Shown: positions 18,387 through 26,709 of the stretch, in pieces
Numbering within the stretch: position 1 is the stretch's first letter
How the letters are laid out: each line of letters begins with the position of its first letter
Assembly: GCF_003574735.1 (NCBI RefSeq)
Contig: NZ_QORW01000025.1
Coordinates: 1-64,000 of the forward strand
DNA length: 64,000 nucleotides
Reading direction: 5' to 3'
Source: Dongia deserti
GTDB lineage: Bacteria > Pseudomonadota > Alphaproteobacteria > Dongiales > Dongiaceae
The notes under the pieces: model-generated
What the model saw: the letters and a program-made list of their open reading frames with translations, nothing else
Told to the model about the DNA's origin: nothing
Database searches by the model: none
Translations under genes and position numbers: made by a program

Positions 18387-18710
18387 CTATGGCTGCACGA
18401 TGATGTCGTTCCGCACGGCGCGCACGCCGTCAACGCTCCAGGCGATCTGCTCGGCCTTGGTGCGGTCGGCCACAGTCGGCACAAAGCCACTCAATTGCAC
18501 GACGTCCTTCAGCGTCTCGACCTTGACCTGGTTGGCCAAGGCCACGCTGCCTTCGGTCGCGAGCTTCGTCTTCACCTGGGTGGAAATGGCCGCGGAATCA
18601 ACATATTCGCCGGTTGATTCCTGACCCGATCGCACGGAACAGCCCGCGGCCGCCACGCTGAGCATCATCAGCGGCAGCAGAAACCGAAACTTATCCGTAA
18701 CTTTACGCAC
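18387..18710 (-). CDS. BON-domain lipoprotein
   Basis: A 107 aa outer-membrane or periplasmic lipoprotein. The lipobox is SVAAAGC, following a basic and hydrophobic leader (FRFLLPLMML). A BON domain covers about residues 38-107, with 'VDSAAISTQVKTKLA' and 'VVQLSGFVPTVADRTKAEQIA' and 'GVRAVRNDIIV', typical of OsmY-like proteins that bind membranes under envelope stress. The GTG at 18710 is preferred as the start because GGAG lies 8 nt upstream. An in-frame ATG seven codons earlier lacks a site. Confidence 0.85.
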   Translation of the reverse strand: MRKVTDKFRFLLPLMMLSVAAAGCSVRSGQESTGEYVDSAAISTQVKTKLATEGSVALANQVKVETLKDVVQLSGFVPTVADRTKAEQIAWSVDGVRAVRNDIIVQP

Positions 18711-18800
18711 GGTACTTTCTCCATGACGCACAAACCTTGCGCTCTCCGCCGAGGCGGGACGCGATAAGGGTAAAAACGTCCAGGAAAAGGTTTGGTTCCC

Positions 18801-20120
18801 CTAGCGCGGGCCCCAGTAGTCGCTCGGCCCGTACCAGCGCATGGCGCGCGGCGGCCGGGTCGCCAGGGCTTCGCTCGACTGGAAGGCGAGCAACTCGCCC
18901 AAGCGTTGCAGTCCGACGGGCAGATCGTGCGTGCGCTGGACCATGTCGGATCCCTGCTGCACATTGCCTTCGATAATGACGGGCCCGCGATCCGTGATCG
19001 CCACGTCGAATCCGATCATGATGCGGTCGGGAAACAGGCGCGCGGCCGTTGCCACCATCGCCACCGTTTCCGGCCAGCATGGCAGGCGCGTGCCAACAAT
19101 CGCTGCACCCGTGACCGGATGCTGATGATGCAGCACGCAGGGCCGCTTGATCCAATTGTCCCAGGCGGGTCCGATCTCTCCAGTCGCGACATCGACGCGG
19201 CACACAGCGCCGCCTTGATGGAAGTTGTCGACCGAAGAGCCGGCGGCAAGCGACATCTTCAGCACCGCGTTCGTGACTTCGAAACCGCCCGTCTCGGTCT
19301 TGCACGTGGTGATGCGCAGCGACGTCAACCCGCCCCCAAAACGCAGGAGATCGGGATGATTCCTCAGGCACTCCTGCATGAGGTAGCGGCCGCGCCGCGC
19401 GACCAATGTCAGAATGTGCGCCCGCAACGCGGTCTCTGTCAGGCGCTGCCCGGCTGGACCTTCATACGATCCGTCACGATAGACCCACTTCTCGCAGCCG
19501 CGGCCGCCCTTGCCCTTCGCCGGCTTGAGAAAGAGATCGTGCGGCGGCAATCCCTCGCCCGTGTGGCGCTCAGGCGCGAACGTTCCATCCGCAGTCGCCA
19601 CCTGATAGATGATCGGGCTCGCAACGCCGGCCTTTTCGCAGCGGTGGAAGAAACGCTGCTTGTCCTTGAGCCACTCCTTGGTGCTGCGCCGCATGGTAAC
19701 GCGCGTGTGGAAATGGACCAGATTGTGGAAGCCGCCCTTCAGCTCGTAGCGCAGAATGTAGTGGCGCGCATTGGCCAGCCGCTCCGGGCGAAACAGGTCG
19801 AACACATAATATTTGTCCGGCGGGATCGAGTAGCGGATTGCGAGCCAGAGCTGCTCCACGATCTGGCGCCACACCGGCTTGCCGGTCGCGCGCGCCACCG
19901 CCGGCGCGATGCGACGGGTGAACATCCACAACATGACGATGAAATTGACCGGCCAGAGCACGCACAAGGCTGCCGTCAGCGCAACATGCTTTGGGCCCAT
20001 GCTGCGCCAAGCGAAGCGGGCGTAGGCGGCGTGAATCTTGTCCGAAGCGGATCGTGGAGTCCCTAGGGCTGCCCAGAACAGGCGATAGGGCGAACAATAG
20101 GGCAGTCGAGTTTGGGCCAT
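18801..20120 (-). CDS. Sugar-transfer associated ATP-grasp protein
   Basis: A 439 aa enzyme of the ATP-grasp superfamily, in the subgroup found with polysaccharide and sugar-transfer genes. An N-terminal hydrophobic segment (about 45-68, 'HVALTAALCVLWPVNFIVML') suggests membrane attachment. The ATP-binding features are 'HDLFLKPAKGKGGRG' near residue 200 and the metal-ligand block 'IGFDVAITDRGPVIIEGN' near 385-402. ATP-grasp enzymes join a carboxylate to an amine or similar nucleophile. The substrate here is unknown. It stands alone between a BON lipoprotein and an aldolase, with no polysaccharide genes nearby. Confidence 0.82.
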   Translation of the reverse strand: MAQTRLPYCSPYRLFWAALGTPRSASDKIHAAYARFAWRSMGPKHVALTAALCVLWPVNFIVMLWMFTRRIAPAVARATGKPVWRQIVEQLWLAIRYSIPPDKYYVFDLFRPERLANARHYILRYELKGGFHNLVHFHTRVTMRRSTKEWLKDKQRFFHRCEKAGVASPIIYQVATADGTFAPERHTGEGLPPHDLFLKPAKGKGGRGCEKWVYRDGSYEGPAGQRLTETALRAHILTLVARRGRYLMQECLRNHPDLLRFGGGLTSLRITTCKTETGGFEVTNAVLKMSLAAGSSVDNFHQGGAVCRVDVATGEIGPAWDNWIKRPCVLHHQHPVTGAAIVGTRLPCWPETVAMVATAARLFPDRIMIGFDVAITDRGPVIIEGNVQQGSDMVQRTHDLPVGLQRLGELLAFQSSEALATRPPRAMRWYGPSDYWGPR

Positions 20121-20233
20121 CTTGGCAAGCAGCCATAGCGGGCAAACCCAAAGCCGTAAAGAAATATCGCTTGTGCCGCCCGGCCATAGACGGAGCAGTT
20201 GGCGGGCGATAATGTCGCAGGACCCTATCGGAG

Positions 20234-21001
20234 ATGCGACGCGTGACGACCAACCTGAAAGCCCGCCTGAAAGCCGGGGAAAAGCTCCTCGGCGCCTGGA
20301 CGATGACCGACTCGCCGGACAATGCCGAAGTCATGGCACAGACGGGCCTCGACTTCGTGCTGATGGACCATGAGCACGGCCAGGCCACCCTACCCGCCGC
20401 CATTGCCCAGCTGCGCGCCATCAAGGGCACCGGCTGCGCCGGCCTGATGCGCGTGCCGTGGAACGACATGATCTATATCAAGCGGGTGCTCGACGCCGGC
20501 ATCCAGGGCATCATGGTGCCGCAGGTCAACACGCCCGAAGAAGCGCGCGCCGTCGTCGCGGCCTGCCGCTATCCGCCGCTGGGTATCCGCGGCGCTGCCG
20601 GCGGTACCCGGGCCAGTTCCTACGGCGTCGATATGGGATACTTCGGCCGCGCCGCCGATGAGCTCCTTGTGATGGTGCAGGTCGAAACGCCGCAGGCGGT
20701 GGAGAACGCAGCGGCGATCGCGGCCGTAGATGGCGTGGACGTGGTGTTCATCGGGCCACGCGACCTCTCCGCGTATATGGGCAAGCTCAACAAGTTTGAT
20801 GATCCCGAGCTGCGTGCACTGATCACTATGGTGGAGCAGGCAACACTGAAATCCGGCAAGGCACTCGGCACGATCGCACCGACAGGCGCGCTCGCCAGGC
20901 AGCTGTTCGACCAGGGCTACAGCCTGCTCATCTCCGGCAGCGACATGACGCACCTTCGCGCCAGCATCGTGCAGATGATGAAGGAAGCGGGACGCGGTTA
21001 A
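20234..21001 (+). CDS. HpcH/HpaI aldolase family protein
   Basis: A 255 aa class II pyruvate aldolase of the HpcH/HpaI family (2-keto-3-deoxy acid or 4-hydroxy-2-oxo acid cleavage). Visible signatures are FVLMDHEHGQ with the catalytic His and metal region, 'LMRVPWNDMIYIKRVLDAGIQGIMVPQV' carrying the active-site Arg, 'VQVETPQAVENAAAIAAVDGVDVVFIGPRDLSAYMG' (Glu and Asp metal ligands), and GIRGAAGG. A closely similar but frameshifted gene lies at 36759-37518. The natural substrate is not evident from context. Confidence 0.9.
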   Translation: MRRVTTNLKARLKAGEKLLGAWTMTDSPDNAEVMAQTGLDFVLMDHEHGQATLPAAIAQLRAIKGTGCAGLMRVPWNDMIYIKRVLDAGIQGIMVPQVNTPEEARAVVAACRYPPLGIRGAAGGTRASSYGVDMGYFGRAADELLVMVQVETPQAVENAAAIAAVDGVDVVFIGPRDLSAYMGKLNKFDDPELRALITMVEQATLKSGKALGTIAPTGALARQLFDQGYSLLISGSDMTHLRASIVQMMKEAGRG

Positions 21002-21029
21002 GGCGCGCCGCTGGCATTCCTCTCCCGCC

Positions 21030-21121
21030 GTCACCCCGGCCAAGCGTAGCGCGAGCCGGGTCCATTCCGCAGTCGCCACGAGCGTCTGAGAAATGGATCC
21101 CGGCTCAAGGCCGGGATGACA
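21030..21121. repeat. Dispersed intergenic inverted-repeat element, copy 3
   Basis: Left end GTCACCCCGGCC, right end CCGGGATGACAG, with GAGCCGGGTCC and GGATCCCGGCTC inside. It lies between convergent genes and is the closest to a perfect inverted repeat among the copies here. Confidence 0.75.
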
Positions 21122-21156
21122 GTTGAGAGTGTGATGACGTCAGAGCGACCTGGACG

Positions 21157-21459
21157 TTATTTCTCATATGCCTCGTAGTGCCGGCAGGTCGGCTCGTATT
21201 CCAGCAAGTAGTCCTGGTCGAAATCGTAATAGCGCGCCTGCTCGACATTCTCGCCGGCGAAGCCCTTGATGGCCTCGAGCGACTCCCAGAAGGTCAGCAT
21301 CTCGATATGCGCGACGTCGCCCTCGAGGCGGCGGAGCGCATAGGCCGCGAGATTGCCCGGCACCTCCCGGTAGCGCGGGATGGCGACCTCCCGCATGTGT
21401 TGAAGATAGGCGTCGCTCTTGGCGGCCGGAACGCGTCCGTGCCAGATGCGTGCGATCAT
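21157..21459 (-). CDS. Antibiotic-biosynthesis-monooxygenase-like (ABM fold) protein
   Basis: A 100 aa single-domain protein of the dimeric alpha+beta barrel (ABM) type: 'MIARIWHGRVPAAKSDAYL' at the start, then 'GNLAAYALRRLEGDVAHIEMLTFWESLEAIKGFAG'. Such small proteins include quinone monooxygenases and heme-degrading enzymes, but no diagnostic catalytic residue can be assigned. The start at 21459 places AGGA 7 nt upstream. It lies 69 nt downstream of the Nudix gene on the same strand. Confidence 0.75.
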   Translation of the reverse strand: MIARIWHGRVPAAKSDAYLQHMREVAIPRYREVPGNLAAYALRRLEGDVAHIEMLTFWESLEAIKGFAGENVEQARYYDFDQDYLLEYEPTCRHYEAYEK

Positions 21460-21528
21460 GACCATGTCCTAGAATTGCAAGCGCTCTCGGGCGCAACTCC
21501 ATCGCAACAAAGAGCGAATTGCAAGAGC

Positions 21529-22017
21529 CTAGATCATCTGGAACTTGCCGGTCATGCAATAGCGCCGGAAGGCTTTCAGCGTGCGGGCGCTGTTGGGCAT
21601 CAGGCTGGCCGGCAAGTCCTCGAGCGCGAACCAGTCAAGCTCCAGGGTCTCGCGCGGGTCGAATTTTGGCTTCCCGCGTGGCTTGCTGGCGTGGAATAGG
21701 ACGGCGACGCTCTGCGTCCGGTCGCCGTTGGGAAAGGTGATGGTCTCGTGACGCGGATCGGACGCGATGCCGAACACCTGCGGCCGCTTGATCTTGAGGC
21801 CGGTCTCCTCGAGCACTTCGCGGATCGCGGTCTCGACAGTGCTGTCGCCGACCTCCTGGTGACCGCCCGGCAGCCCCCAGCAGCGAAAATCCTTGCGCAG
21901 CTCCAACAGCACGCGGCCCAGCCGGTCATGCACCACGATGCGCGCGCCGGGAATGAGGACCAGCCGCGTCCCGACAATCTTGCGCAGCTTGCCGAGATAG
22001 GATTTCGAGAACTCCAT
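21529..22017 (-). CDS. Nudix hydrolase
   Basis: A 162 aa Nudix pyrophosphohydrolase. The Nudix box GX5EX7REUXEEXGU is intact, beginning GGHQEVGD and ending REVLEETGL, around residues 70-93. The preceding 'WGLPGG' and following 'TQSVAVLFHASK' fit nucleotide-type Nudix enzymes. The substrate is not determinable from sequence. It starts 3 nt after the glutathione reductase stop codon, so the two are cotranscribed. This suggests house-cleaning of damaged nucleotides under oxidative stress. Confidence 0.9.
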   Translation of the reverse strand: MEFSKSYLGKLRKIVGTRLVLIPGARIVVHDRLGRVLLELRKDFRCWGLPGGHQEVGDSTVETAIREVLEETGLKIKRPQVFGIASDPRHETITFPNGDRTQSVAVLFHASKPRGKPKFDPRETLELDWFALEDLPASLMPNSARTLKAFRRYCMTGKFQMI

Positions 22018-22020
22018 GGC

Positions 22021-23376
22021 CTACTCCGCCGCGACCGGTGTGCGCATGGTGACGAATTCTTCGGCGGCGGTGGGGTGGATGGCGATGGTCTGGTCGATCT
22101 GCTGCTTGGTGGCCTTGAGCTTCACGGCGATGGCGAGGGTCTGGATGATCTCCGGTGCGTCCTGCCCCACCATGTGGGCGCCGACGACGGCCTGGCTCTT
22201 ACGGTCGACCACCAGCTTCATGAGCGTTCGTTCCGGACGCCCGGTCATGGTGTGCTTCATGGGGCGGAAGGTCTCGCGGTAGATGTCCACTGCGCCATAT
22301 TTCGCGCGCGCCCGCTCTTCGGTTTCGCCGACGGTGGCAACCGGCGGCTGGGTAAAGACGGCGGATGGGAAGTCGGAATGATCGATCATCCACGGCTTGT
22401 TGCCGAACACGCTGTCTGCGAAAGCGTGGCCCTCGCGGATCGCGACCGGCGTCAAGTTCACGCGATTGGTGCAGTCGCCGACGGCATAGATATTGGGCAT
22501 GCTGCTCTTCGACCAACCGTCGACCTTGATGGCGCCGACATCGTCCAGCGCGACGCCAATCCTCTCCAGTCCCATGTTGCGCGTGAGCGGGCGCCGGCCG
22601 GTGGCATAAAGCACCTGGTCGCAATGGATCGCGGTGCCGTCATCCAGTGTCACGGCCAGGCCGCCCGCCACCTTGTCGATGCGCGTGACGTTGGTGTGGC
22701 AGCGCACGTCGATGCCCTTCTTCACCAGCTCGTCCTGCAGGAAGTTGCGCACATCGCCATCGAAGCCGCGCAGCACCTGCTCGCCGCGATAAAGCACAGT
22801 GGTTTTCGAGCCGAGCCCGTTGAAGATTCCGGCGAACTCCAGCGCGATATAGCCGCCACCGACCACCACCACGCGCTCCGGCAGCGTCTCGAGATGAAAG
22901 CACTCGTTGGAGGAAATCGCGTGCTCGATGCCGGGCAGCTTCGGCAGCTCCGGCCAGGAACCGGTGGCGATCAGGATGACCTCCGCGCGCACCTGCTTGC
23001 CACCGATGGAGATCGTGTGTTGATCCACCAACTCGGCGCGCGATTCGATCAGCTCGACTCCGGCCTTTGCCAGGGTTGATTTGTAGGCCTGGTTGAGCCG
23101 GTCGATCTCCTTGTCCTTGTTGGCGATCAGGCGCGCCCAATCGAAGCTCGGCTTTGGCACCGACCAGCCGTAGCCGTCGGCGTCCTCGAAGTCCTCGCCG
23201 AAGTGGGAGGCGTAGACCAACAGCTTCTTCGGCACGCAGCCGCGGATGACGCAGGTGCCGCCCACCCTGCTCTCTTCCGCAATGCCGACCCTGGCGCCAT
23301 AGCCGGCTGCGATGCGCGCCGCACGCACACCGCCCGAGCCGGCGCCGATGATGAAGAGATCGTAGTCAAAAGCCAT
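22021..23376 (-). CDS. gor: Glutathione-disulfide reductase
   Basis: Flavoenzyme that reduces oxidised glutathione with NADPH in the cytoplasm, 451 aa. The FAD dinucleotide fold is 'DLFIIGAGSGGVRAAR' at the N-terminus. The redox-active disulfide is GGTCVIRGCVPKK near 38-50. The NADPH fold is 'VVVGGGYIALEFAGIF' near 173. The C-terminal catalytic His-Glu pair appears in 'IAIHPTAAEEF'. CVIRGCVPKK is typical of glutathione rather than lipoamide reductases. It is followed by a Nudix gene and is divergent from a glutathione S-transferase gene. Confidence 0.95.
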   Translation of the reverse strand: MAFDYDLFIIGAGSGGVRAARIAAGYGARVGIAEESRVGGTCVIRGCVPKKLLVYASHFGEDFEDADGYGWSVPKPSFDWARLIANKDKEIDRLNQAYKSTLAKAGVELIESRAELVDQHTISIGGKQVRAEVILIATGSWPELPKLPGIEHAISSNECFHLETLPERVVVVGGGYIALEFAGIFNGLGSKTTVLYRGEQVLRGFDGDVRNFLQDELVKKGIDVRCHTNVTRIDKVAGGLAVTLDDGTAIHCDQVLYATGRRPLTRNMGLERIGVALDDVGAIKVDGWSKSSMPNIYAVGDCTNRVNLTPVAIREGHAFADSVFGNKPWMIDHSDFPSAVFTQPPVATVGETEERARAKYGAVDIYRETFRPMKHTMTGRPERTLMKLVVDRKSQAVVGAHMVGQDAPEIIQTLAIAVKLKATKQQIDQTIAIHPTAAEEFVTMRTPVAAE

Positions 23377-23456
23377 GATGCGCGCCTGGATATTGAATCG
23401 TTTGCAGCAGTCTATTAACGGTGCTTCGGCACCGCAATGAATCGTGCCGAAAGCGC

Positions 23457-23486
23457 TTGACCATATTTAGTAACTTATTATGTTAC
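23457..23486 (+). promoter_or_regulatory. Candidate promoter with inverted repeat upstream of the glutathione S-transferase gene
   Basis: TTGACC at 23457-23462 and TATGTT at 23479-23484 are separated by 16 nt, a plausible sigma-70 pair about 75 nt before the gene. The inverted repeat GTAAC-N7-GTTAC (23470-23486) overlaps the -10 element and could be an operator. Both are read by eye. Confidence 0.4.
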
Positions 23487-23563
23487 AGATCGCTGCGTCA
23501 CCACTGCGAACGGCCTGCCGATCGAGGGCGGCCGGCGCCCCCACCATTCGGAGCAAAATGTCG

Positions 23564-24172
23564 ATGAAGCTCTATTACTCACCCGGTGCCTGCTCGCACG
23601 CGCCGCACATCCTGCTACGCGAAGCCGGCCTGGATTTCTCGCTGGAGAAGGTCGATCTCGCCGCGAAGAAGACTGAGACCGGCGCCGATTTCAAGACCAT
23701 CAACCCGTACGGCTACGTGCCGGCCCTGCAGCTCAAGGACGGCACGGTCCTGACCGAGGGACCGGCGATCGATCAGTACATCGCGGACCTCGTCCCGGCG
23801 AAGAAGCTGGCCCCGGCCGCCGGCACGCCGGAGCGTTACAAGCTGCAATCCTGGCTGAACTTCATCTCCACCGAGCTGCACAAGCAGTTCTCGCCCCTGT
23901 TCAACAAGACGGTGCCGGAAGAGTACAAGACGATGGTGAAGGAGAAGCTCGCCACGCGCTTCGATGCGATCAACGAGCATCTGTCGAAGAGCAAATATAT
24001 CCTCGGCGAGAGCTTCACCGCGCCGGATGCGTATCTCTACACCGTGCTGAACTGGGCGAAATATTTCGCCATCGATCTCGCGAAGTGGCCGGCGATCAAA
24101 TCGTTCATGGAACGGGTCGCCGCGCGCCCGTCGGCCCAGGAGGCTGCGAAGGCCGAAGGCCTCGCTGGCTAG
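23564..24172 (+). CDS. gst: Glutathione S-transferase (beta-type)
   Basis: A 202 aa cytosolic GST. The N-terminal thioredoxin-like domain begins MKLYYSPGACSHAP, with Cys10 in the position used by beta-class bacterial GSTs. The 'GYVPALQL-DGTVLTEGPAIDQYI' block binds glutathione. The C-terminal helical domain contains 'YILGESFTAPDAYLYTVLNW'. An ATG two codons earlier (23558) is equally possible, with GGAG 4 nt upstream. The family consensus favours 23564. Divergent from gor, with a strong terminator downstream. Confidence 0.93.
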   Translation: MKLYYSPGACSHAPHILLREAGLDFSLEKVDLAAKKTETGADFKTINPYGYVPALQLKDGTVLTEGPAIDQYIADLVPAKKLAPAAGTPERYKLQSWLNFISTELHKQFSPLFNKTVPEEYKTMVKEKLATRFDAINEHLSKSKYILGESFTAPDAYLYTVLNWAKYFAIDLAKWPAIKSFMERVAARPSAQEAAKAEGLAG

Positions 24173-24220
24173 GGTGAGGACAGGCAGGGCGGATTCCTTT
24201 AGGTCGGCCCTGCATGGAAG

Positions 24221-24253
24221 GGCCCGGCGCACCCCCCGCGCCGGGCCTTTTTT
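24221..24253 (+). terminator. Rho-independent terminator after gst
   Basis: A perfect 10 bp stem, GGCCCGGCGC with GCGCCGGGCC, loop ACCCCCC, followed by TTTTTT. It begins 49 nt after the gst stop codon. Confidence 0.92.
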
Positions 24254-24336
24254 CTTCGGCGTCACGATGTCGCGAGCGCGTGGCGGCTCCGGCGTTCAGC
24301 CTTGCGGATCCGACCCTCGGTGCGCATAGTTGGATC

Positions 24337-24663
24337 GTGCAACGTTCCCTTGCCAAACAGCTGATCGCACTGCTGCTCCTGCTAGCGCTGGTCGCCGGCG
24401 GGGATCGCTTTGCCGTCATGACCATGAGTTCGGGCATGGACGGCATGCACATGAGCGACATCCAGAAGCCGGACACGAGCTGCAAGGCGTGCGGCGGAAT
24501 GACGGCCGATATGCCGTGTGATGCAGTCTGTGCGGCTCTCCCGGCAATCGACGCGAGTCCCGTTGGCCTTGCCGACGTTCGCGTCCATGACCATTGGATG
24601 ACGCGCTCGGAACCGAGCGCCGACTATTCGATCAGACCGGATACCTCTCCGCCTCGCGCCTGA
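24337..24663 (+). CDS. Small membrane or secreted Met/Cys-rich protein (108 aa)
   Basis: A probable small protein beginning with GTG: a basic start (VQRSLAKQ), a hydrophobic stretch LIALLLLLALVAGG, then a Met/His-rich segment MTMSSGMDGMHM and a Cys motif C-K-A-C-G-G with another C-D-A-V-C. Met-rich and CxxC segments like these are typical of periplasmic copper-handling proteins, in the style of DUF2946 proteins, but no family is certain. It heads a four-gene cluster of secreted redox-type proteins. The start is uncertain. Confidence 0.5.
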   Translation: MQRSLAKQLIALLLLLALVAGGDRFAVMTMSSGMDGMHMSDIQKPDTSCKACGGMTADMPCDAVCAALPAIDASPVGLADVRVHDHWMTRSEPSADYSIRPDTSPPRA

Positions 24664-24712
24664 AGCCGACGGTTTCGCGCATCTCAAACTCAAGTGGAGA
24701 GGAGTGTCTCCC

Positions 24713-25285
24713 ATGACGTCGAGATTACGTTTGTCCATTGCCGCCTTATTCTCGTCTGTGCTGGTAGTCGCGCTGTTCGCCTTCGGCTCGGCGATTGCGC
24801 GCGCAGAAGCGACGCCCGACCCCGAGATCGTGAAGCGCTTCGAGTTCCTGAGTCAGAATGGCAACTCGTCGTGCAGCCGCGCTTTTCGGGATTCGATCCT
24901 CGACATGCCGGTGGACGCCCGCCTGCAGGGTTCATGCTGCATGGCAATGGACCTGCATCGCTACAGCGAGCAGATCGAAGGGCTGAAGCAATATGCGCAT
25001 ATCACGGACGTTCCGCCCGACCCATACGACGTGGCCGCGCCGCTCGCGCGGAAGCTGCTGCTCGCCTATGAGAAGCCGCTGGGCCCCGAGGAGCAGAAGC
25101 ACTACGACTTCGCGATGGAGAACTCCAACGAGAAAGGACCCTGCTGCTGCCAGTGCTGGCGGTGGGAAGTGTTTGGCGGGCTCGGCAAGCTGCTGATCCG
25201 CGAGCACGGCTTCACCGGCGAACAGGTGACACAGGTCTGGAATCTGTCGGATGGCTGCGGCGGCGAAGCCCACCTGCACAATTGA
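24713..25285 (+). CDS. Secreted PCYCGC-type Cys-cluster protein
   Basis: A 190 aa secreted protein. The signal peptide is at residues 1-32 (cleaved near ARA-EA). The mature protein has clustered cysteines: SSCSR, GSCCMAM, then GPCCCQCW and a final DGCGGEAHLHN. The PCxCxC pattern resembles the PCYCGC motif family found beside F510_1955-type BNR proteins. A metal-binding or redox role is inferred. The ATG at 24713 has GGAG 8 nt upstream. It is followed 28 nt later by the BNR-repeat gene. Confidence 0.75.
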   Translation: MTSRLRLSIAALFSSVLVVALFAFGSAIARAEATPDPEIVKRFEFLSQNGNSSCSRAFRDSILDMPVDARLQGSCCMAMDLHRYSEQIEGLKQYAHITDVPPDPYDVAAPLARKLLLAYEKPLGPEEQKHYDFAMENSNEKGPCCCQCWRWEVFGGLGKLLIREHGFTGEQVTQVWNLSDGCGGEAHLHN

Positions 25286-25313
25286 TGTCCAAATCAAACG
25301 ACAAGGATCGATG

Positions 25314-26180
25314 ATGAAAAGATCATTTTCCGCCGCAGCCGCTTTGGCATATGCGATCATATCCTTCGCCATGCCGGCAACGGCCGCGGACTCCGTCCCG
25401 CTGTCGAAGCTCGAGACGCAGACGCATTATCACGGCCTGGCGGTCGATCCCACCGACCCGTCACGGCTGTATCTCGCGACCCATCACGGCTTCTATCTGG
25501 TCGCAGCGGACGGAACGGCGACCCGGCTCTCGCAGGTCCAGGATTTCATGGGCTTCACGCCGCATCCGACCGATCCATCGGTGCTGTATGCCAGCGGGCA
25601 TCCGAGCAACGGCGGCAATCTCGGCTTCCTCATGTCCGTCGATGGCGGCGCGAACTGGACACAGATCTCGCCAGGCCTCAACGGGCCGGTGGACTTTCAT
25701 CAGATGGATGTGAGCCCCGCCGATCCGCAAGTGATCTATGGCGTCTATGGGGGCATCCAGGTCAGCCGCGACGGCGGCAAGACCTGGTCGATGGCGGGGC
25801 CGGCGCCGGAGGGGTTGATCGCGCTTGCGGCCTCAGCCCGTTCTGCCGACCGGCTCTATGGCGCGACCCAGAATGGACTTGTGATTAGCGATGATGCGGG
25901 CGCCACATGGCAGGCCGTCGCTTTCGGCGGCGAGACCGTGAGCATGGTTGCGACCGGACCCGATGACATGCTTTACGCCTATGCCGTCGGGCAAGGCTTG
26001 ATGAGCGCCAAGGAGGAGAAGCCGAATGAATGGTCGCCGCTGTCTTCGGACGAGCGGATTCAACTGCATCTCGCGATCGACGCACGCGATCCCAATCGCA
26101 TGTTCGCCATCGCGCACAAGGCCGGCATCATCCAGAGCACCGACGGCGGCAAGAGTTGGCAGAGCTTCGGCCAGCCATGA
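25314..26180 (+). CDS. F510_1955-type BNR-repeat (sialidase-like propeller) secreted protein
   Basis: A 288 aa secreted beta-propeller. After a signal peptide (about 1-22, cleaved near ATA-AD) come four Asp-box motifs S-x-D-x-G-x-x-W: SVDGGANW, SRDGGKTW, SDDAGATW and STDGGKSW. The first mature block 'ETQTHYHGLAVDPTDPSRLYLATHHG' is typical of the F510_1955 family, annotated as glycosyl hydrolase by similarity although its activity is unproven. Its usual neighbours are a PCYCGC protein, as here. The ATG at 25314 has AAGGA 6 nt upstream. It overlaps the cytochrome gene by 4 nt. Confidence 0.82.
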   Translation: MKRSFSAAAALAYAIISFAMPATAADSVPLSKLETQTHYHGLAVDPTDPSRLYLATHHGFYLVAADGTATRLSQVQDFMGFTPHPTDPSVLYASGHPSNGGNLGFLMSVDGGANWTQISPGLNGPVDFHQMDVSPADPQVIYGVYGGIQVSRDGGKTWSMAGPAPEGLIALAASARSADRLYGATQNGLVISDDAGATWQAVAFGGETVSMVATGPDDMLYAYAVGQGLMSAKEEKPNEWSPLSSDERIQLHLAIDARDPNRMFAIAHKAGIIQSTDGGKSWQSFGQP

Positions 26181-26638
26181 GGCACCGCCCATCGGCGATC
26201 TGGAGGGTGACGGCGGCGGTGATCGTGGCGACCGGCATCGTTGCCGGCGCGATCTGGTGGCTCGGTGAACAATCGCCGCGCATCGATCCCAACGACGCAC
26301 AGCAGGTTTCCGCCGGCGAGGTCGTCTATCGCGCGCACTGCGCCTCCTGCCACGGCGTGAACCTGGAGGGGCAGCCGGACTGGCGCAACCGGCTGCCCAA
26401 CGGCCGCCTGCCCGCGCCGCCGCACGATGCCAGCGGCCATACGTGGCACCATCCGGACGACGTGCTGCTGCAGATCGTGCGCGACGGGCCCGCCTTCTAC
26501 GCGAGCCTGGGCGTCCAGACCGACATGCCGGCCTTCGGAAATGTGCTGTCGGAGGAGGAAATCGCGGCCGTCATGACCTATATCAAGAGCACATGGCCGC
26601 CCGAGATCCAGGCCCGGCAGGCCCGGATGAACCGCTAG
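26177..26638 (+). CDS. Membrane-anchored c-type cytochrome
   Basis: A 153 aa monoheme cytochrome c. An N-terminal hydrophobic anchor (residues 9-29) exports it to the periplasm. The heme motif is CASCH at 55-59. The axial Met is probably in 'QTDMPAFGNVLSEEEIAAVMTYIKS', a layout typical of cytochrome c class I. Its ATG overlaps the BNR gene stop (ATGA), so translation is coupled. Electrons may be exchanged with the secreted Cys- and Met-rich partners upstream, a guess from gene order. Confidence 0.88.
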   Translation: MRHRPSAIWRVTAAVIVATGIVAGAIWWLGEQSPRIDPNDAQQVSAGEVVYRAHCASCHGVNLEGQPDWRNRLPNGRLPAPPHDASGHTWHHPDDVLLQIVRDGPAFYASLGVQTDMPAFGNVLSEEEIAAVMTYIKSTWPPEIQARQARMNR

Positions 26639-26709
26639 GTCTGACATAGTCCCGTTACAAAGCAGGCCGAGACTGTTTGCATTGCACGACAAACCTTTAT
26701 GGAGGCGGC

